Assembly: GCA_028280635.1 (NCBI GenBank)
Contig: JANQLM010000045.1
Span: forward strand, 38,314-102,313
Source of the DNA: Halieaceae bacterium
Lineage (GTDB): Bacteria; Pseudomonadota; Gammaproteobacteria; Pseudomonadales; Halieaceae
DNA length: 64,000 nt
Reading direction: 5' to 3'
Shown: piece by piece, positions 48,031 through 56,875 of the stretch
Numbering within the stretch: the first letter of the stretch is position 1
How the letters are laid out: every line of letters begins with the position of its first letter
Program-made: the position numbers and the translations under genes
The notes under the pieces: model-generated
What the model saw: the letters and a program-made list of their open reading frames with translations, nothing else
Databases searched by the model: none
Told to the model about the DNA's origin: nothing

Positions 48031-49815
48031 CTATGCCTCCAGCAGAGTCACGGTGCCGCGGCCGCCATCCACCTCGACCAGGGAACCGTCGGCAATGCGG
48101 GCCGTCGCGCCTGTCACGGAAGTGACGCAGGGCACGCCAAGCTCTCGGGCCACGATCACGGCGTGGCTTACCGTTGCACCAACTTCAACAATGACTCCAG
48201 ACACAGCGCTGAACAGGGGCGTCCACGCGGGATCTGTATGCCTGGCCACCAGAATGTCCTCCGGCCCCAACTCTCCCGGCTCACCGGGATCACTGACGAG
48301 GCGCGCCCTGCCGCGGGCTGTTCCCGCACAGCCAGGTTGACCCTGCAGCACCGGCTGCGCCTCTGTCACTGCGGCGGTCGCATCGCGGCGCGCCCAGCAG
48401 TCCAGCGGTGGCACCACGCCATTGACGATGAACGGCGGTTTTAATGCGGCCAGCATTGATGCCTGTTCGGCACGCTCCCCGACCAGGTCCGGGACAAAGC
48501 CGGGATCGCGTAGCGCGGTTCGCCATTCCTCCACGGTGAGCAGCGCGAACTGCGACGGCTCTTCGAACAGCCCGCGTTCAGCAAAGCGCCGCCCCAGCGT
48601 CCACATGGGCATGCGCATTTCGTGGGTGAACATCGCGCAGTTGGTCTTGGTACGTTCGCGGGCAGCGAAGAAAAGCCCGGCCGCGCCAACGGCGGCCTGG
48701 AACTGGGTGAGGATTTCGCCCTCACCGGCGAGCGCCTGTTCCACCGTGGCAATGGCTTCTGAACGAGCGGCCAGCCGGGTTGCCATCCGCGCGTCGGGAG
48801 AAGCACTCTCTTCAGACCGTCGCATGAGTTCGATCGCCGCCAGCGGCGCTTTAGAGTCCAGCTCCCAGCAACGGGAGCGTACCTCCCACTCGTTCTCGCC
48901 TCGAAACCCAAATTCCCGGAGAAATGCATCAAAGGCAAAGCGAAAGCCCTGTGCCTCCTGTGCAGGATCACCAGCCAGGCGCTGAAGCAATTTCCCAATG
49001 CCCCGGTCGAAGTGTGCCGTAAGCAGGTCGCTGGCTTTTACCTGTCGGCTCAGAGCCCAGAGCCTCCTGGCCGGAAGTGCGGAATCCACCTCCCCCGCCA
49101 CTGCCATGATGTCGGCCGAGAGTTCGGGCAGGCCGGCGCTTGCGCAGATCTGCGCGATAACACCCGAGGGAATCATCGAGTGGTAGGTAGCCATGATGTG
49201 GCGGACCCACAGGGCCTCCCAATGGTCCTCACAGAGTTCCAGCACCCGCTCAAGCAGCGCCAGGTCGTCCATGGCCGACAGATCGGGCCGGGAATCTCGC
49301 AACTGAATCAGCTTCAGCCGCGTTTCCATCAGCTCCGGTAGCGTGGGCTGCGAGAACACCCAGGCGATGGTCTCGGCGAGCTGCTCGCTATGGCGCGCGG
49401 AGTCGTGACCCGGCAATTCCTCATAAGGCGGCACATCGGGCTGTTCGCCAAAGAAGCTGGCGTCGATAGCTTCCGGCGATAGACCGGGCGCACGACGGCC
49501 GAATATCCGGCTGGCACTCACGTTGAGGTAGCCGTAGCCCCCGAACACGCTGAGCATTTCCATACGATCCGGCGTGAACTCGTCCAGATCGAAGGCGCCG
49601 AGATTCACCAGTGCCTGGCGCCAGCCAGGCTCGGAGTGCGGCACACCCCACAGGGTCCAGGAAAACGGCATGACGACAGTGGGAAAGACCTCTCCGATAT
49701 TGGCCCGCGTGAACAACGGGAAGCGCCCGGAGGGGTCGTTGTCGACGGGCCACCGGTTCAAATTTTTGCTGGTCTCAGTGACAAAACGCGTTGCCGCCGC
49801 GCGGTCGTAGGTCAT
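48031..49815 (-). CDS. PEP-utilising-enzyme mobile-domain protein, partner of the PPDK-like protein
   Basis: The protein is 594 residues from the ATG at 49815, preceded by GGAAGG. The first 480 or so residues resemble the substrate-binding region of rifampicin phosphotransferase/PEP-synthase-like proteins (FLREFGFRGENEWEV as the yGhRG.gE motif, then RERTKTNCAMFTHEMR). The last 90 form a swivelling His domain: GQPGCAGTARGRARLV, EDILVARHTDPAWTPLF, GATVSHAVIVARELGVPCVT. No ATP-grasp domain. With the next gene it makes a split, two-His dikinase-like system. I infer that it binds the acceptor substrate. It is the first gene of the minus operon, facing tetR across a palindrome. Confidence 0.8.
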   Translation of the reverse strand: MTYDRAAATRFVTETSKNLNRWPVDNDPSGRFPLFTRANIGEVFPTVVMPFSWTLWGVPHSEPGWRQALVNLGAFDLDEFTPDRMEMLSVFGGYGYLNVSASRIFGRRAPGLSPEAIDASFFGEQPDVPPYEELPGHDSARHSEQLAETIAWVFSQPTLPELMETRLKLIQLRDSRPDLSAMDDLALLERVLELCEDHWEALWVRHIMATYHSMIPSGVIAQICASAGLPELSADIMAVAGEVDSALPARRLWALSRQVKASDLLTAHFDRGIGKLLQRLAGDPAQEAQGFRFAFDAFLREFGFRGENEWEVRSRCWELDSKAPLAAIELMRRSEESASPDARMATRLAARSEAIATVEQALAGEGEILTQFQAAVGAAGLFFAARERTKTNCAMFTHEMRMPMWTLGRRFAERGLFEEPSQFALLTVEEWRTALRDPGFVPDLVGERAEQASMLAALKPPFIVNGVVPPLDCWARRDATAAVTEAQPVLQGQPGCAGTARGRARLVSDPGEPGELGPEDILVARHTDPAWTPLFSAVSGVIVEVGATVSHAVIVARELGVPCVTSVTGATARIADGSLVEVDGGRGTVTLLEA

Positions 49816-49838
49816 GTTCGGTCCTTCCACCAAAAAAA

Positions 49839-49858
49839 TGACATTGACGTCAGTGTCA
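49839..49858. promoter_or_regulatory. Operator palindrome between the divergent catabolic operons
   Basis: TGACATTGACGTCAGTGTCA is a 20-base inverted repeat with one imperfect pair. It sits between the start of the dikinase-like operon (49815) and tetR (49925). The size and symmetry fit a TetR-dimer site, so the adjacent TetR protein probably controls both operons (inference). Confidence 0.7.
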
Positions 49859-49924
49859 CATCATAGTATACATTTTAGGCACTGTGTAAAGATCATTCAT
49901 CGGACAACGCGAACCTATTCTCGA

Positions 49925-50677
49925 ATGGCCACCGACCCGAAAGAACCAGCACGCTCCCTCGATGACCTGCAGGACGCCAGAACCCGCGCGACACTGGTGG
50001 CTGTCGGGGCCAGTCCGGTAGAGACGCCGCGTACACCGAAAGCGCGGGCGACGGTGGCAAAGCTGCTGACGGCAGGGGCAGACGTATTCGGCCGCCTCGG
50101 CTATGAAAAGACGCGGGTGGCCGATATCACCGCCGCTGCCGGCGTTGCACACGGCTCTTTCTACCGCTACTTCGCTGACAAGGATGCGATTCTCAACGCC
50201 ATTCTTGCGCACGCCTACGCAGAGCTGAACACCGCCACCCGCGCTGCGGGCAGCGGCAGCCGGCTCGCATCCGGAACGCCGCCCTCGCGGGAGGCCCTGA
50301 TTGAGAGCATGCGCGTATTGAACACCCGCTTTTTTCACGAGTACGCGGCACGGCGCGACCTGCTGCGCGTGGCGCGAGAAGCTGCGGCCAGCTCCTCGTC
50401 AACGCGATTCAGGGACATGTGGTTCCTGATGCGCGGCGGTTTCGTCGACCGCACCGAGCGACTGGTGGCACGACTGAAAAAAGCCGGCCACGCCTCCGCA
50501 GACCTCGACAACCGACTGGTCGCGGAAGCGCTGAGCGCCATGACCGAGCAGCTGGCCTACGTGCAAATCGGCCTTGCGGACCAGGTGCCATCCTCCGCAG
50601 AGATCGATGCGCTGGGCAATGCCTGCCACATTATCTGGGTGCGCACGCTGTTCACGGAATCCGGGGAGAACGCGTGA
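49925..50677 (+). CDS. TetR family regulator
   Basis: The protein is 250 residues from the ATG at 49925. A leader of about 40 polar residues is followed by the TetR HTH (AKLLTAGADVFGRLGYEKTRVADITAAAGVAHGSFYRYFADKDAIL, in parts) and a C-terminal ligand domain with RDMWFLMRGGFVDRTERLVARL. Its stop overlaps the P450 GTG start (GTGA), so it is co-transcribed with and probably controls the catabolic genes. The ligand is likely a pathway CoA ester or the substrate. Confidence 0.9.
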   Translation: MATDPKEPARSLDDLQDARTRATLVAVGASPVETPRTPKARATVAKLLTAGADVFGRLGYEKTRVADITAAAGVAHGSFYRYFADKDAILNAILAHAYAELNTATRAAGSGSRLASGTPPSREALIESMRVLNTRFFHEYAARRDLLRVAREAAASSSSTRFRDMWFLMRGGFVDRTERLVARLKKAGHASADLDNRLVAEALSAMTEQLAYVQIGLADQVPSSAEIDALGNACHIIWVRTLFTESGENA

Positions 50678-51864
50678 ATTCCGCTGCGCTCGTGCGGTCA
50701 GATATCGACTTGCTCGACGTACAGCTCTACACCGAGCGCCGCGAGCAGGACGCCTTCACGGCACTGCGAGCCGCCGGCGTCCCAACATTTCACAACGAGC
50801 CCGGTGGCCCGGGGTTTTTCGCCCTTACCCGCTTTGATCATGTCTGGGCTGCGGCTCGCGACAACGAGCTGTTCCTGTCCGGCCAGGGCACACAGATCGC
50901 GGACAAACGCGCAGAAGGCAAAGGCGCTCCTTCGGTCCACAACGCGGACCCACCTCTGCACTCCCGGCTGCGCGGTTTCGGCCGCAGCGCACTGTCGCGG
51001 CCACTGCTGGAGGCTCGCCGCGCGCAGGTGCGCGAGATCATTGCCGACATCGTCTCCGCGGTGCCGCGCGGCGAACCCTTTGATTTTGTAAGCCAGGTCG
51101 CCCTACCGATCCCCATGACAGTGTTTGGCGAAGTGCTGGGCATACCCGCAGAAGACCGCAAGATGCTGGTGGACTGGGCGAACATCATGAGCAGTGTCAC
51201 CGCGACGGACGCCGAACAGGCAGCGGCGCGGGCAGACCTGTTCAGCTACTTTCGCGAGCTCGGGGACAGCAAACGGCGCCAGCCAGGCAACGACGTCGCC
51301 TCACTGTTAGTCGCACCGGATGACCATGGCGAGGTGCTCAGCCAGGCGGAACTCGACGCCTATTTTCTGCTGCTGGTCGTGGCGGGCAACGAAACCACAC
51401 GCTTCCTGCTGGCGGGAGGGCTCGAGCAGCTACTGATGCAGCCGGGGAGCCTTGCGCAACTCAGGCAGAGTCCCGCGCTGATAGAAAGCGCCGTCGAGGA
51501 AATGGTGCGCTGGGTGACGCCAGTGATACACATGAGGCGAACCCTGGCCCGCGATTGCGACCTGTTCGGCGTGCCAGCGCAGGCCGGCGACAAGGTTGTG
51601 TTGTATTTCAGCGCCGCGAACCGCGACGAAGCCACATTTGACGGCCCACATCAGTTCGACGTCGCTCGGCAGCCCAACCGCCACGTCGGCTTTGGCGCCG
51701 GCCATCATTTCTGCCTGGGCGCCTACCTCGCGCGTATGGAGGCTCAGCTTTTCTTTGAGCTGTTCCTCGAGGCGTTTCAGGAAGTTGAACTAATAAGCCC
51801 AGGGAAACGACTGCCTTCTCACTGGTTTGCCGGCCTGGAGTCGCTGGAAGTGCGCTGGTCGTGA
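50674..51864 (+). CDS. Cytochrome P450
   Basis: The protein is 396 residues from a GTG at 50674 overlapping tetR. The oxygen-binding I-helix is VVAGNETTR, the K-helix ExxR is in VEEMVRW, and the haem loop is FGAGHHFCLGAYLAR with the thiolate Cys. This is the soluble bacterial class I type, similar in general layout to CYPs acting on terpenoids, steroids or alkyl chains. It needs a ferredoxin and reductase, and none is encoded nearby. It is the first catalytic gene of the plus operon and so may hydroxylate the substrate. Confidence 0.93.
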   Translation: MNSAALVRSDIDLLDVQLYTERREQDAFTALRAAGVPTFHNEPGGPGFFALTRFDHVWAAARDNELFLSGQGTQIADKRAEGKGAPSVHNADPPLHSRLRGFGRSALSRPLLEARRAQVREIIADIVSAVPRGEPFDFVSQVALPIPMTVFGEVLGIPAEDRKMLVDWANIMSSVTATDAEQAAARADLFSYFRELGDSKRRQPGNDVASLLVAPDDHGEVLSQAELDAYFLLLVVAGNETTRFLLAGGLEQLLMQPGSLAQLRQSPALIESAVEEMVRWVTPVIHMRRTLARDCDLFGVPAQAGDKVVLYFSAANRDEATFDGPHQFDVARQPNRHVGFGAGHHFCLGAYLARMEAQLFFELFLEAFQEVELISPGKRLPSHWFAGLESLEVRWS

Positions 51865-52652
51865 ACAGGCCTCGCACCCTGGTCGTTACCGGCGCAGCCA
51901 GCGGTATCGGCGCTGCACTGTGCGAACGACTGGTCGCCACCGGAGAAAACGTCATCGGACTGGACCAACAGCCAGCGACGGCAGCCTCCCACCATATCGC
52001 CGTCGATCTTGCCAGTATCGAATCGATCCATGCAGCGCTGGCGAGCTTACCCGAGGAAATCGACGGACTTGCCAACGTGGCAGGCGTTCCCGGTACCCGG
52101 AGTCCTGCCACCGTAATGGCGGTAAACCTCATCGCACCCAGGTTACTGAGCGAGGCCCTGCTGCCACGCATCCGCCGCGGTGGCGCCCTGGTTTGCGTGT
52201 CCAGTATCACGGCCCATCGCTGCACGTGGACAGAGGCGCAGTTGGAAGTACTGCTCGCCGGAGGTGCCGGAGGCATGCCTTCCGCGGGCAGTGAAGCCTA
52301 CGAACTGTCAAAGCGGGCATTGAATTATTGGCTGTTACGCAACATGCCGCGCTTCGTTGCAGCAGGTGTGCGGGCCAATCTGGTCAGCCCAGGGCCGGTG
52401 CACACCCCCATACTCAGCGATTTCGAAGCCAGCATGGGCAGAGAGCGTATCGCGGCGGCGGCCGAGCTCACCGGGCGACATGGCGAGCCTGGCGAAATTG
52501 CCGACGTGTTGTGCTTTCTGCTCTCGACACAGTCCAGTTGGGTCAACGGGGTGGACATCAAGGTGGACGGCGGCTTCCATGCGCTGCGCGCCGCCCGTGA
52601 ACTGGAGGAAAAGCTGCCGGCTAGCGCAGCGGAGGCTGGCAGGTGCAACTGA
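51861..52652 (+). CDS. SDR oxidoreductase, 3-alpha-HSD/coniferyl-alcohol dehydrogenase-like
   Basis: The protein is 263 residues; GTG start overlapping the P450 stop. Motifs are VVTGAASGIGAAL, IDGLANVAGVPGT, the catalytic Ser in CVSSITAH, and YELSKRALN. A long insert (WTEAQLEVLLAGG) between Ser and Tyr and the short NVAGVPG form are typical of the 3-alpha-hydroxysteroid/coniferyl-alcohol dehydrogenase branch. It probably oxidises the alcohol to aldehyde or ketone. Confidence 0.9.
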   Translation: MNRPRTLVVTGAASGIGAALCERLVATGENVIGLDQQPATAASHHIAVDLASIESIHAALASLPEEIDGLANVAGVPGTRSPATVMAVNLIAPRLLSEALLPRIRRGGALVCVSSITAHRCTWTEAQLEVLLAGGAGGMPSAGSEAYELSKRALNYWLLRNMPRFVAAGVRANLVSPGPVHTPILSDFEASMGRERIAAAAELTGRHGEPGEIADVLCFLLSTQSSWVNGVDIKVDGGFHALRAARELEEKLPASAAEAGRCN

Positions 52653-53242
52653 TTCTCATCCGCCACGGCGAACCCGATCTGAGCTGCGGCAATGTCGACC
52701 CGCCGCTGTCATCCCTGGGCCGAGACCAGGCAGCCATTACCGCGCAATGGCTTGGGACAGAACCCATTGAACGCGTTGTCACCAGCCCGCTACTGCGGGC
52801 GAAGCAGACCGCAGAGCCGCTCGCCAGGCGCAGGGGTCTGCCACTGGACATTGTAGAGGGCGTCGCAGAGGTGGACCGCTGGGGTGCCGAGTATCTAAGC
52901 GTGGAAGAACTGCGCAGAGATGGCGGTGAGGCCTGGTCGACATTTCTCGCAGACCCCGTGGGCATGCTGGGCGGCAACGAGGCGCAGTTTCGCGCGGAGG
53001 TCATGAACGCGGTGCGTGAGATCGCCAGCAGCGGTAAGGGGCGCACGGCCATCGCCACCCACGGCCTCCCCATCAACCTGATTCTTGCCAGCACCCTGGG
53101 GCTGGACGGCCTGACGCACTTCTCGCCAAGACATGCGTCGATCTGCCGACTTCATGTGAGTCCTGAGGGTGAGCTGACGGTGCTGAGCATTAACGAATCC
53201 ATTCACTTGAAATACGGCGCCAGCGTAGCGGAGACAGCCTGA
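52643..53242 (+). CDS. Histidine phosphatase family protein
   Basis: The protein is 199 residues from a GTG overlapping the SDR end by ten bases. The catalytic motif LILIRHGEPDL carries the RHG His, the second site is in ATHGLPIN, and VVTSPLLRAKQTAEPLA is typical. Such enzymes remove phosphate from small molecules or proteins through a phosphohistidine. Its presence in a pathway whose other operon encodes a dikinase-like pair suggests that a phosphorylated intermediate is handled here (inference). Confidence 0.9.
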   Translation: MQLILIRHGEPDLSCGNVDPPLSSLGRDQAAITAQWLGTEPIERVVTSPLLRAKQTAEPLARRRGLPLDIVEGVAEVDRWGAEYLSVEELRRDGGEAWSTFLADPVGMLGGNEAQFRAEVMNAVREIASSGKGRTAIATHGLPINLILASTLGLDGLTHFSPRHASICRLHVSPEGELTVLSINESIHLKYGASVAETA

Positions 53243-54787
53243 ATGCACCCGGGCACGATGGCCGCCTCGCGGCCCGAAAAAACCGCAATCATCGACGCCG
53301 CAGGAGCGTGGAGTTACCGCTGGCTGGACGCGGCCTCACGTACGCTGGCGCAGCAGGCGCGTGCGTCGGGCCTGAAGCGGGGTGATACGCTGGGTATATT
53401 CGCGCCCAACGGGGCAGTTTTCCTGGCTGCTGCCTGGGCAGCGCAGCGCTCAGGCCTCTACGCGCTGCCGCTGGGGCTCAGGCTTACCCCGGCAGATCTC
53501 GGGTATGTACTCAAGGACAGTGGCACCAGGCTGGTATACAGCAGCAGCGCGCTGGCTGGCGTCCTGCGCGACGCGCTGGGTCAGCTTCCCGGCAGCTCAA
53601 CCCCCACTGTGTGCGAGATCGGCCCTGCCGGTGACATCGACCTCGCGAACGTAGGCGATGGACCCGACGATCCCGACCCGGTCGAAGGCGGCGATATGTT
53701 GTATACCTCGGGCACCACGGGCCGCCCCAAGGGCGTCCGGCGACCGCTGACATTTGCGCCACTCGGAGACGCTGCGGACCGGGCACGCCGGCTGAACGCA
53801 CTATTCGACATGGACAGCAGTTCAGTGTTTCTCTCCCCCGCTCCGCTTTACCACGCTGCGCCCCTGCGCTTTTCCATGGCGCTGCTGCGCCTGGGAGGCA
53901 CGCTGGTCACGCTCGAGAAATTCGACCCTGAGGCTGCGCTTACTGCACTGCAGCAGCACGCGGTGACACACAGCCAGTGGGTGCCCACGATGTTCACGCG
54001 CCTGCTGGCCCTGCCGGCATCTACCCGGAGCCGCCTGCAGGCGCCGGCACACCGGGCTGCCATACATGCGGGTGCGCCCTGTCCCGAGCCCGTCAAGCGC
54101 GCGATGATCGACTGGTGGGGACCAATTCTCCACGAGTACTACTCCGGTACCGAGAGTGTGGGCTTCACCCGGATCACTACGCCGGAGTGGCTGCAGCGCC
54201 CCGGTTCCGTAGGACGCCCCTGGGGCTGCGAGATTCACATCCTCGACGACACAGGCAAGAGACTGCCGCCGGGCGAGTCAGGCAACGTTTACTTTGCAGG
54301 CCGCAGCACATTGAGCTACCACAATGCGCCGGAGAAAACGGCAGCGGCAACGACGCCCGAGGGCCTCGCCACCATGGGCGACATCGGCTACGTCGACTCA
54401 GCAGGATACCTTTTCCTGACGGATCGCAAGGCCTTCACGATCATATCCGGCGGCGTAAATATCTACCCGAGGGAAATTGAGGATGTGCTGCGACAGCACC
54501 CCGCCATCACCGAGGCGGCCGTGTTTGGCAGCCCCGACGAGGACCTTGGAGAGATCGTAACCGCCGTTCTGGAAACCCAGCAGGCCTCTGGTGCCGAGCT
54601 GGCACGCGCCGTGTGCGAATTTGCATCAGCGCACCTCGCCGGCTTCAAGCTGCCTCGCCGCATCGACTTCCGGGCGGAGCTGCCTTTGACCGACAGCGGC
54701 AAAGTAAACAAGGCCCAGCTTCGCGACGCATGGCGCGAGCACCCGAAACAGGGCTTCGACACCCGCAAACTACGGACCCCCGCATGA
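53243..54787 (+). CDS. AMP-forming acyl-CoA synthetase
   Basis: This 514-residue ANL-superfamily ligase has the P-loop YTSGTTGRPKGV, HEYYSGTE in the A4-A5 region, GDIGYVDSAGYLFLTDRK and the hinge, and the C-terminal catalytic Lys in LPLTDSGKVNKAQL. It converts a carboxylic acid, ATP and CoA to the acyl-CoA. The start ATG directly follows the phosphatase stop. The acid is probably the product of the P450/SDR/ALDH steps. Confidence 0.9.
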   Translation: MHPGTMAASRPEKTAIIDAAGAWSYRWLDAASRTLAQQARASGLKRGDTLGIFAPNGAVFLAAAWAAQRSGLYALPLGLRLTPADLGYVLKDSGTRLVYSSSALAGVLRDALGQLPGSSTPTVCEIGPAGDIDLANVGDGPDDPDPVEGGDMLYTSGTTGRPKGVRRPLTFAPLGDAADRARRLNALFDMDSSSVFLSPAPLYHAAPLRFSMALLRLGGTLVTLEKFDPEAALTALQQHAVTHSQWVPTMFTRLLALPASTRSRLQAPAHRAAIHAGAPCPEPVKRAMIDWWGPILHEYYSGTESVGFTRITTPEWLQRPGSVGRPWGCEIHILDDTGKRLPPGESGNVYFAGRSTLSYHNAPEKTAAATTPEGLATMGDIGYVDSAGYLFLTDRKAFTIISGGVNIYPREIEDVLRQHPAITEAAVFGSPDEDLGEIVTAVLETQQASGAELARAVCEFASAHLAGFKLPRRIDFRAELPLTDSGKVNKAQLRDAWREHPKQGFDTRKLRTPA

Positions 54788-55404
54788 CTACGGATGAAAT
54801 TCTGGCCGTCCTCTCCATCAAGGGTTTCGCCAAGGCAGAGCACATCGCCGAAGTGTTCGATGTTGCCGAGGCGTCCGCCGAAGCGGCGCTGTCCGAGTTG
54901 GAAAATGCCGGACTGATCACAGCAAGCCGATTGGGCGCGAAACTGACCGATGCGGGCAAGGACTCAGCGTCCCGGCTCTGCTCACTGGAGCGACACGCTG
55001 CCGCTGCCGGCGAGGTGGAAGCAGCCTACGCGCGCTTCGATCCGATCAATGCGGAATTCAAAGCCTGCATGACGCGGTGGCAGACACGGCCGGGGCCGGC
55101 AGGCGACGAACTCAATGACCACAGCGACGCCGACTATGACGCTGTCGTTATCCGTGACATCGCAGCCACAGTAGACAAGCTTGAGCCTGTGCTGGCTTCG
55201 GTCGCGAGTAGCTGCCCGCGCTTTGAAATGTACACCGCGCGCTTCGCGCGAGCCCTGGCGCGGGTAGACGAAGGGGAGCAACGCTACGTGGCAGCCCCCA
55301 TCGCCGACAGCATCCACACGGTCTGGTTTGAACTGCATGAAGATCTGATCCGGCTGAGCGGCCGCACTCGCGCCGATGAAGCCGCCGCAGGGCGCGCCGT
55401 CTGA
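54784..55404 (+). CDS. Winged-helix protein of unknown function in the catabolic operon
   Basis: The protein is 206 residues from an ATG overlapping the ligase stop (ATGA). The first 70 residues look like a winged helix (ILAVLSIKGFAKAEHIAEVF, AEAALSELENAGLITAS, then LTDAGKDSA). The rest is helical, with DPINAEFKACMTRWQT, TVDKLEPVLASVASSCPRF and a C-terminal helix. I do not recognise a named family. It could be a MarR-like regulator or, since it lies within a dikinase-linked operon, an accessory subunit. No signal peptide or membrane segment. Confidence 0.7.
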   Translation: MTTDEILAVLSIKGFAKAEHIAEVFDVAEASAEAALSELENAGLITASRLGAKLTDAGKDSASRLCSLERHAAAAGEVEAAYARFDPINAEFKACMTRWQTRPGPAGDELNDHSDADYDAVVIRDIAATVDKLEPVLASVASSCPRFEMYTARFARALARVDEGEQRYVAAPIADSIHTVWFELHEDLIRLSGRTRADEAAAGRAV

Positions 55405-56825
55405 TGCTTCACACTATTGAAAATCATTGGATTGGCGGCCAGTGGCACACGGCGAGCAGCGAGCCTACGCCGCTACATTCGCCCGTTGATGACACGGTGA
55501 CCACCCGGGTCAGCCTGGCGGGCGAAGTAGAGGCGGAGGCGGCCCTGGCGGCGGCCCGGACTTGCGCGCTGGATGGACTCGCCGTCGAGCAGCGCGTTGC
55601 GGCCCTGCGCGAACTGGCTGAGCGCCTCGAAGCGGATGCGGCAACGCTGGCGCCGCTCATTACCCGGGAAAACGGCTGCCCGTCGAGACAGGCTGAGTCT
55701 CTGCAGGTCAGCAGCGCGGTAGGGATGCTGCGGGCGATGGCTGACATCGGAGAAGAATTCAAGTTCGAACACTGGCGAACGGGGACGCGCGGCGGCCGTG
55801 TACTGGTGCAGAAGGTCCCCATCGGCGTCAGCCTGGGGATCGTACCGTGGAACGTTCCTATCTTCCTCGCCGCCGCAAAGCTCGCCTCAGCTCTGCTGGC
55901 CGGCTGCCCCCTGGTGCTGAAGCCCAGTCCGGAAAACGCGGCGTCAATGACCCGCTTCGCAGAGCACATTGCCGCCCTGGCGCTCCCCGCCGGCGCGATC
56001 AATGTACTGATCGGCGACGGCTCGCTGGGCGCGTACCTGGTCGCACACCCGGCGGTAGCCAAAGTCAGCTTTACCGGCAGCACCGAAACAGGCCGTCGCG
56101 TGGCGGAGAGCTGCGCCAGGCGCATCGCACGCTGCACCCTGGAGCTCGGCGGCAAGTCTGCAGCGGTACTACTGGACGACGTGAATGTCGACGAGGTTCG
56201 CGAGCAGTTGTTCCTGGCCATGCTGCAGAACAACGGCCAGGTGTGTGGCGCGCAGAGTCGGGTGCTGGTGCCGCGCTCTCGTTACGACGACCTGCGAGCT
56301 GCGCTGGCAGGGCTTTTCGAAGAACTGAAACTCGGCGACCCATCCCAGCCAGACACCGATATTGGGCCGGTGGCAGGCGCGCGTCACGCCGCCCGCATCG
56401 CGGCGTTGTGCGAGGCCACCGAGTCAAGCGGCGGCCAGTTGGTGAACACCCTGAAGCCGTTGCCTGCCGGGGGGGCGTTCATTGCGCCCCGGCTGTACGA
56501 GGCCATAACCCCAGCGCACCGACTGTGGAAGGAGGAGGTGTTCGGCCCCGTGATCGCCCTGGCTGCATACGACAACGAAGCTGAAGCAGTGGCCCTGGCC
56601 AACGACAGTCCGTATGGGCTGTCCGGCTCGGTTTGGTCTGCGGATCCCGAGCGCGCGCTGGACCTCGCCCGAATGCTCAGGACTGGCACCGTTGGCATCA
56701 ACTCAAAAAAAATACTGGACTTCGGCGCGCCCTTTGGCGGCTTTGGCGAATCCGGTATCGGCAGAGAATTTGGACCGGAAGGTATCGACACTTATCTGGA
56801 GACCAAATCCATTCTTACAGCATAA
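55404..56825 (+). CDS. Aldehyde dehydrogenase
   Basis: This 473-residue NAD(P)-dependent ALDH shows VPWNVPIFLAAAKLA with the conserved Asn, KPSPENA, FTGSTETGRRV, the general-base Glu in LELGGKSA, and the catalytic Cys in NNGQVCGAQSRV. EEVFGPVIAL and FGAPFGGFGESGIGREFG close the sequence. It oxidises an aldehyde to the acid that the ligase can activate. Its ATG shares one base with the preceding stop. Last gene of the tight operon before the TonB receptor. Confidence 0.94.
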   Translation: MLHTIENHWIGGQWHTASSEPTPLHSPVDDTVTTRVSLAGEVEAEAALAAARTCALDGLAVEQRVAALRELAERLEADAATLAPLITRENGCPSRQAESLQVSSAVGMLRAMADIGEEFKFEHWRTGTRGGRVLVQKVPIGVSLGIVPWNVPIFLAAAKLASALLAGCPLVLKPSPENAASMTRFAEHIAALALPAGAINVLIGDGSLGAYLVAHPAVAKVSFTGSTETGRRVAESCARRIARCTLELGGKSAAVLLDDVNVDEVREQLFLAMLQNNGQVCGAQSRVLVPRSRYDDLRAALAGLFEELKLGDPSQPDTDIGPVAGARHAARIAALCEATESSGGQLVNTLKPLPAGGAFIAPRLYEAITPAHRLWKEEVFGPVIALAAYDNEAEAVALANDSPYGLSGSVWSADPERALDLARMLRTGTVGINSKKILDFGAPFGGFGESGIGREFGPEGIDTYLETKSILTA

Positions 56826-56875
56826 GCATTTGACAGCACAACGAAGCGATAACGTTAATAAATCGGAGAGCTCCC

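Noticed and set aside
46427..49815. Complete PEP synthase or PPDK broken by a frameshift
   Set aside because: The two frames each end in a complete His domain, each has its own strong ribosome site, and neither region encodes a PEP/pyruvate barrel, so this is not one gene interrupted.
50419..50673. N-terminal extension of the P450 frame by 85 codons
   Set aside because: It overlaps tetR throughout; the GTG at 50674 with GTGA coupling gives the normal P450 length.
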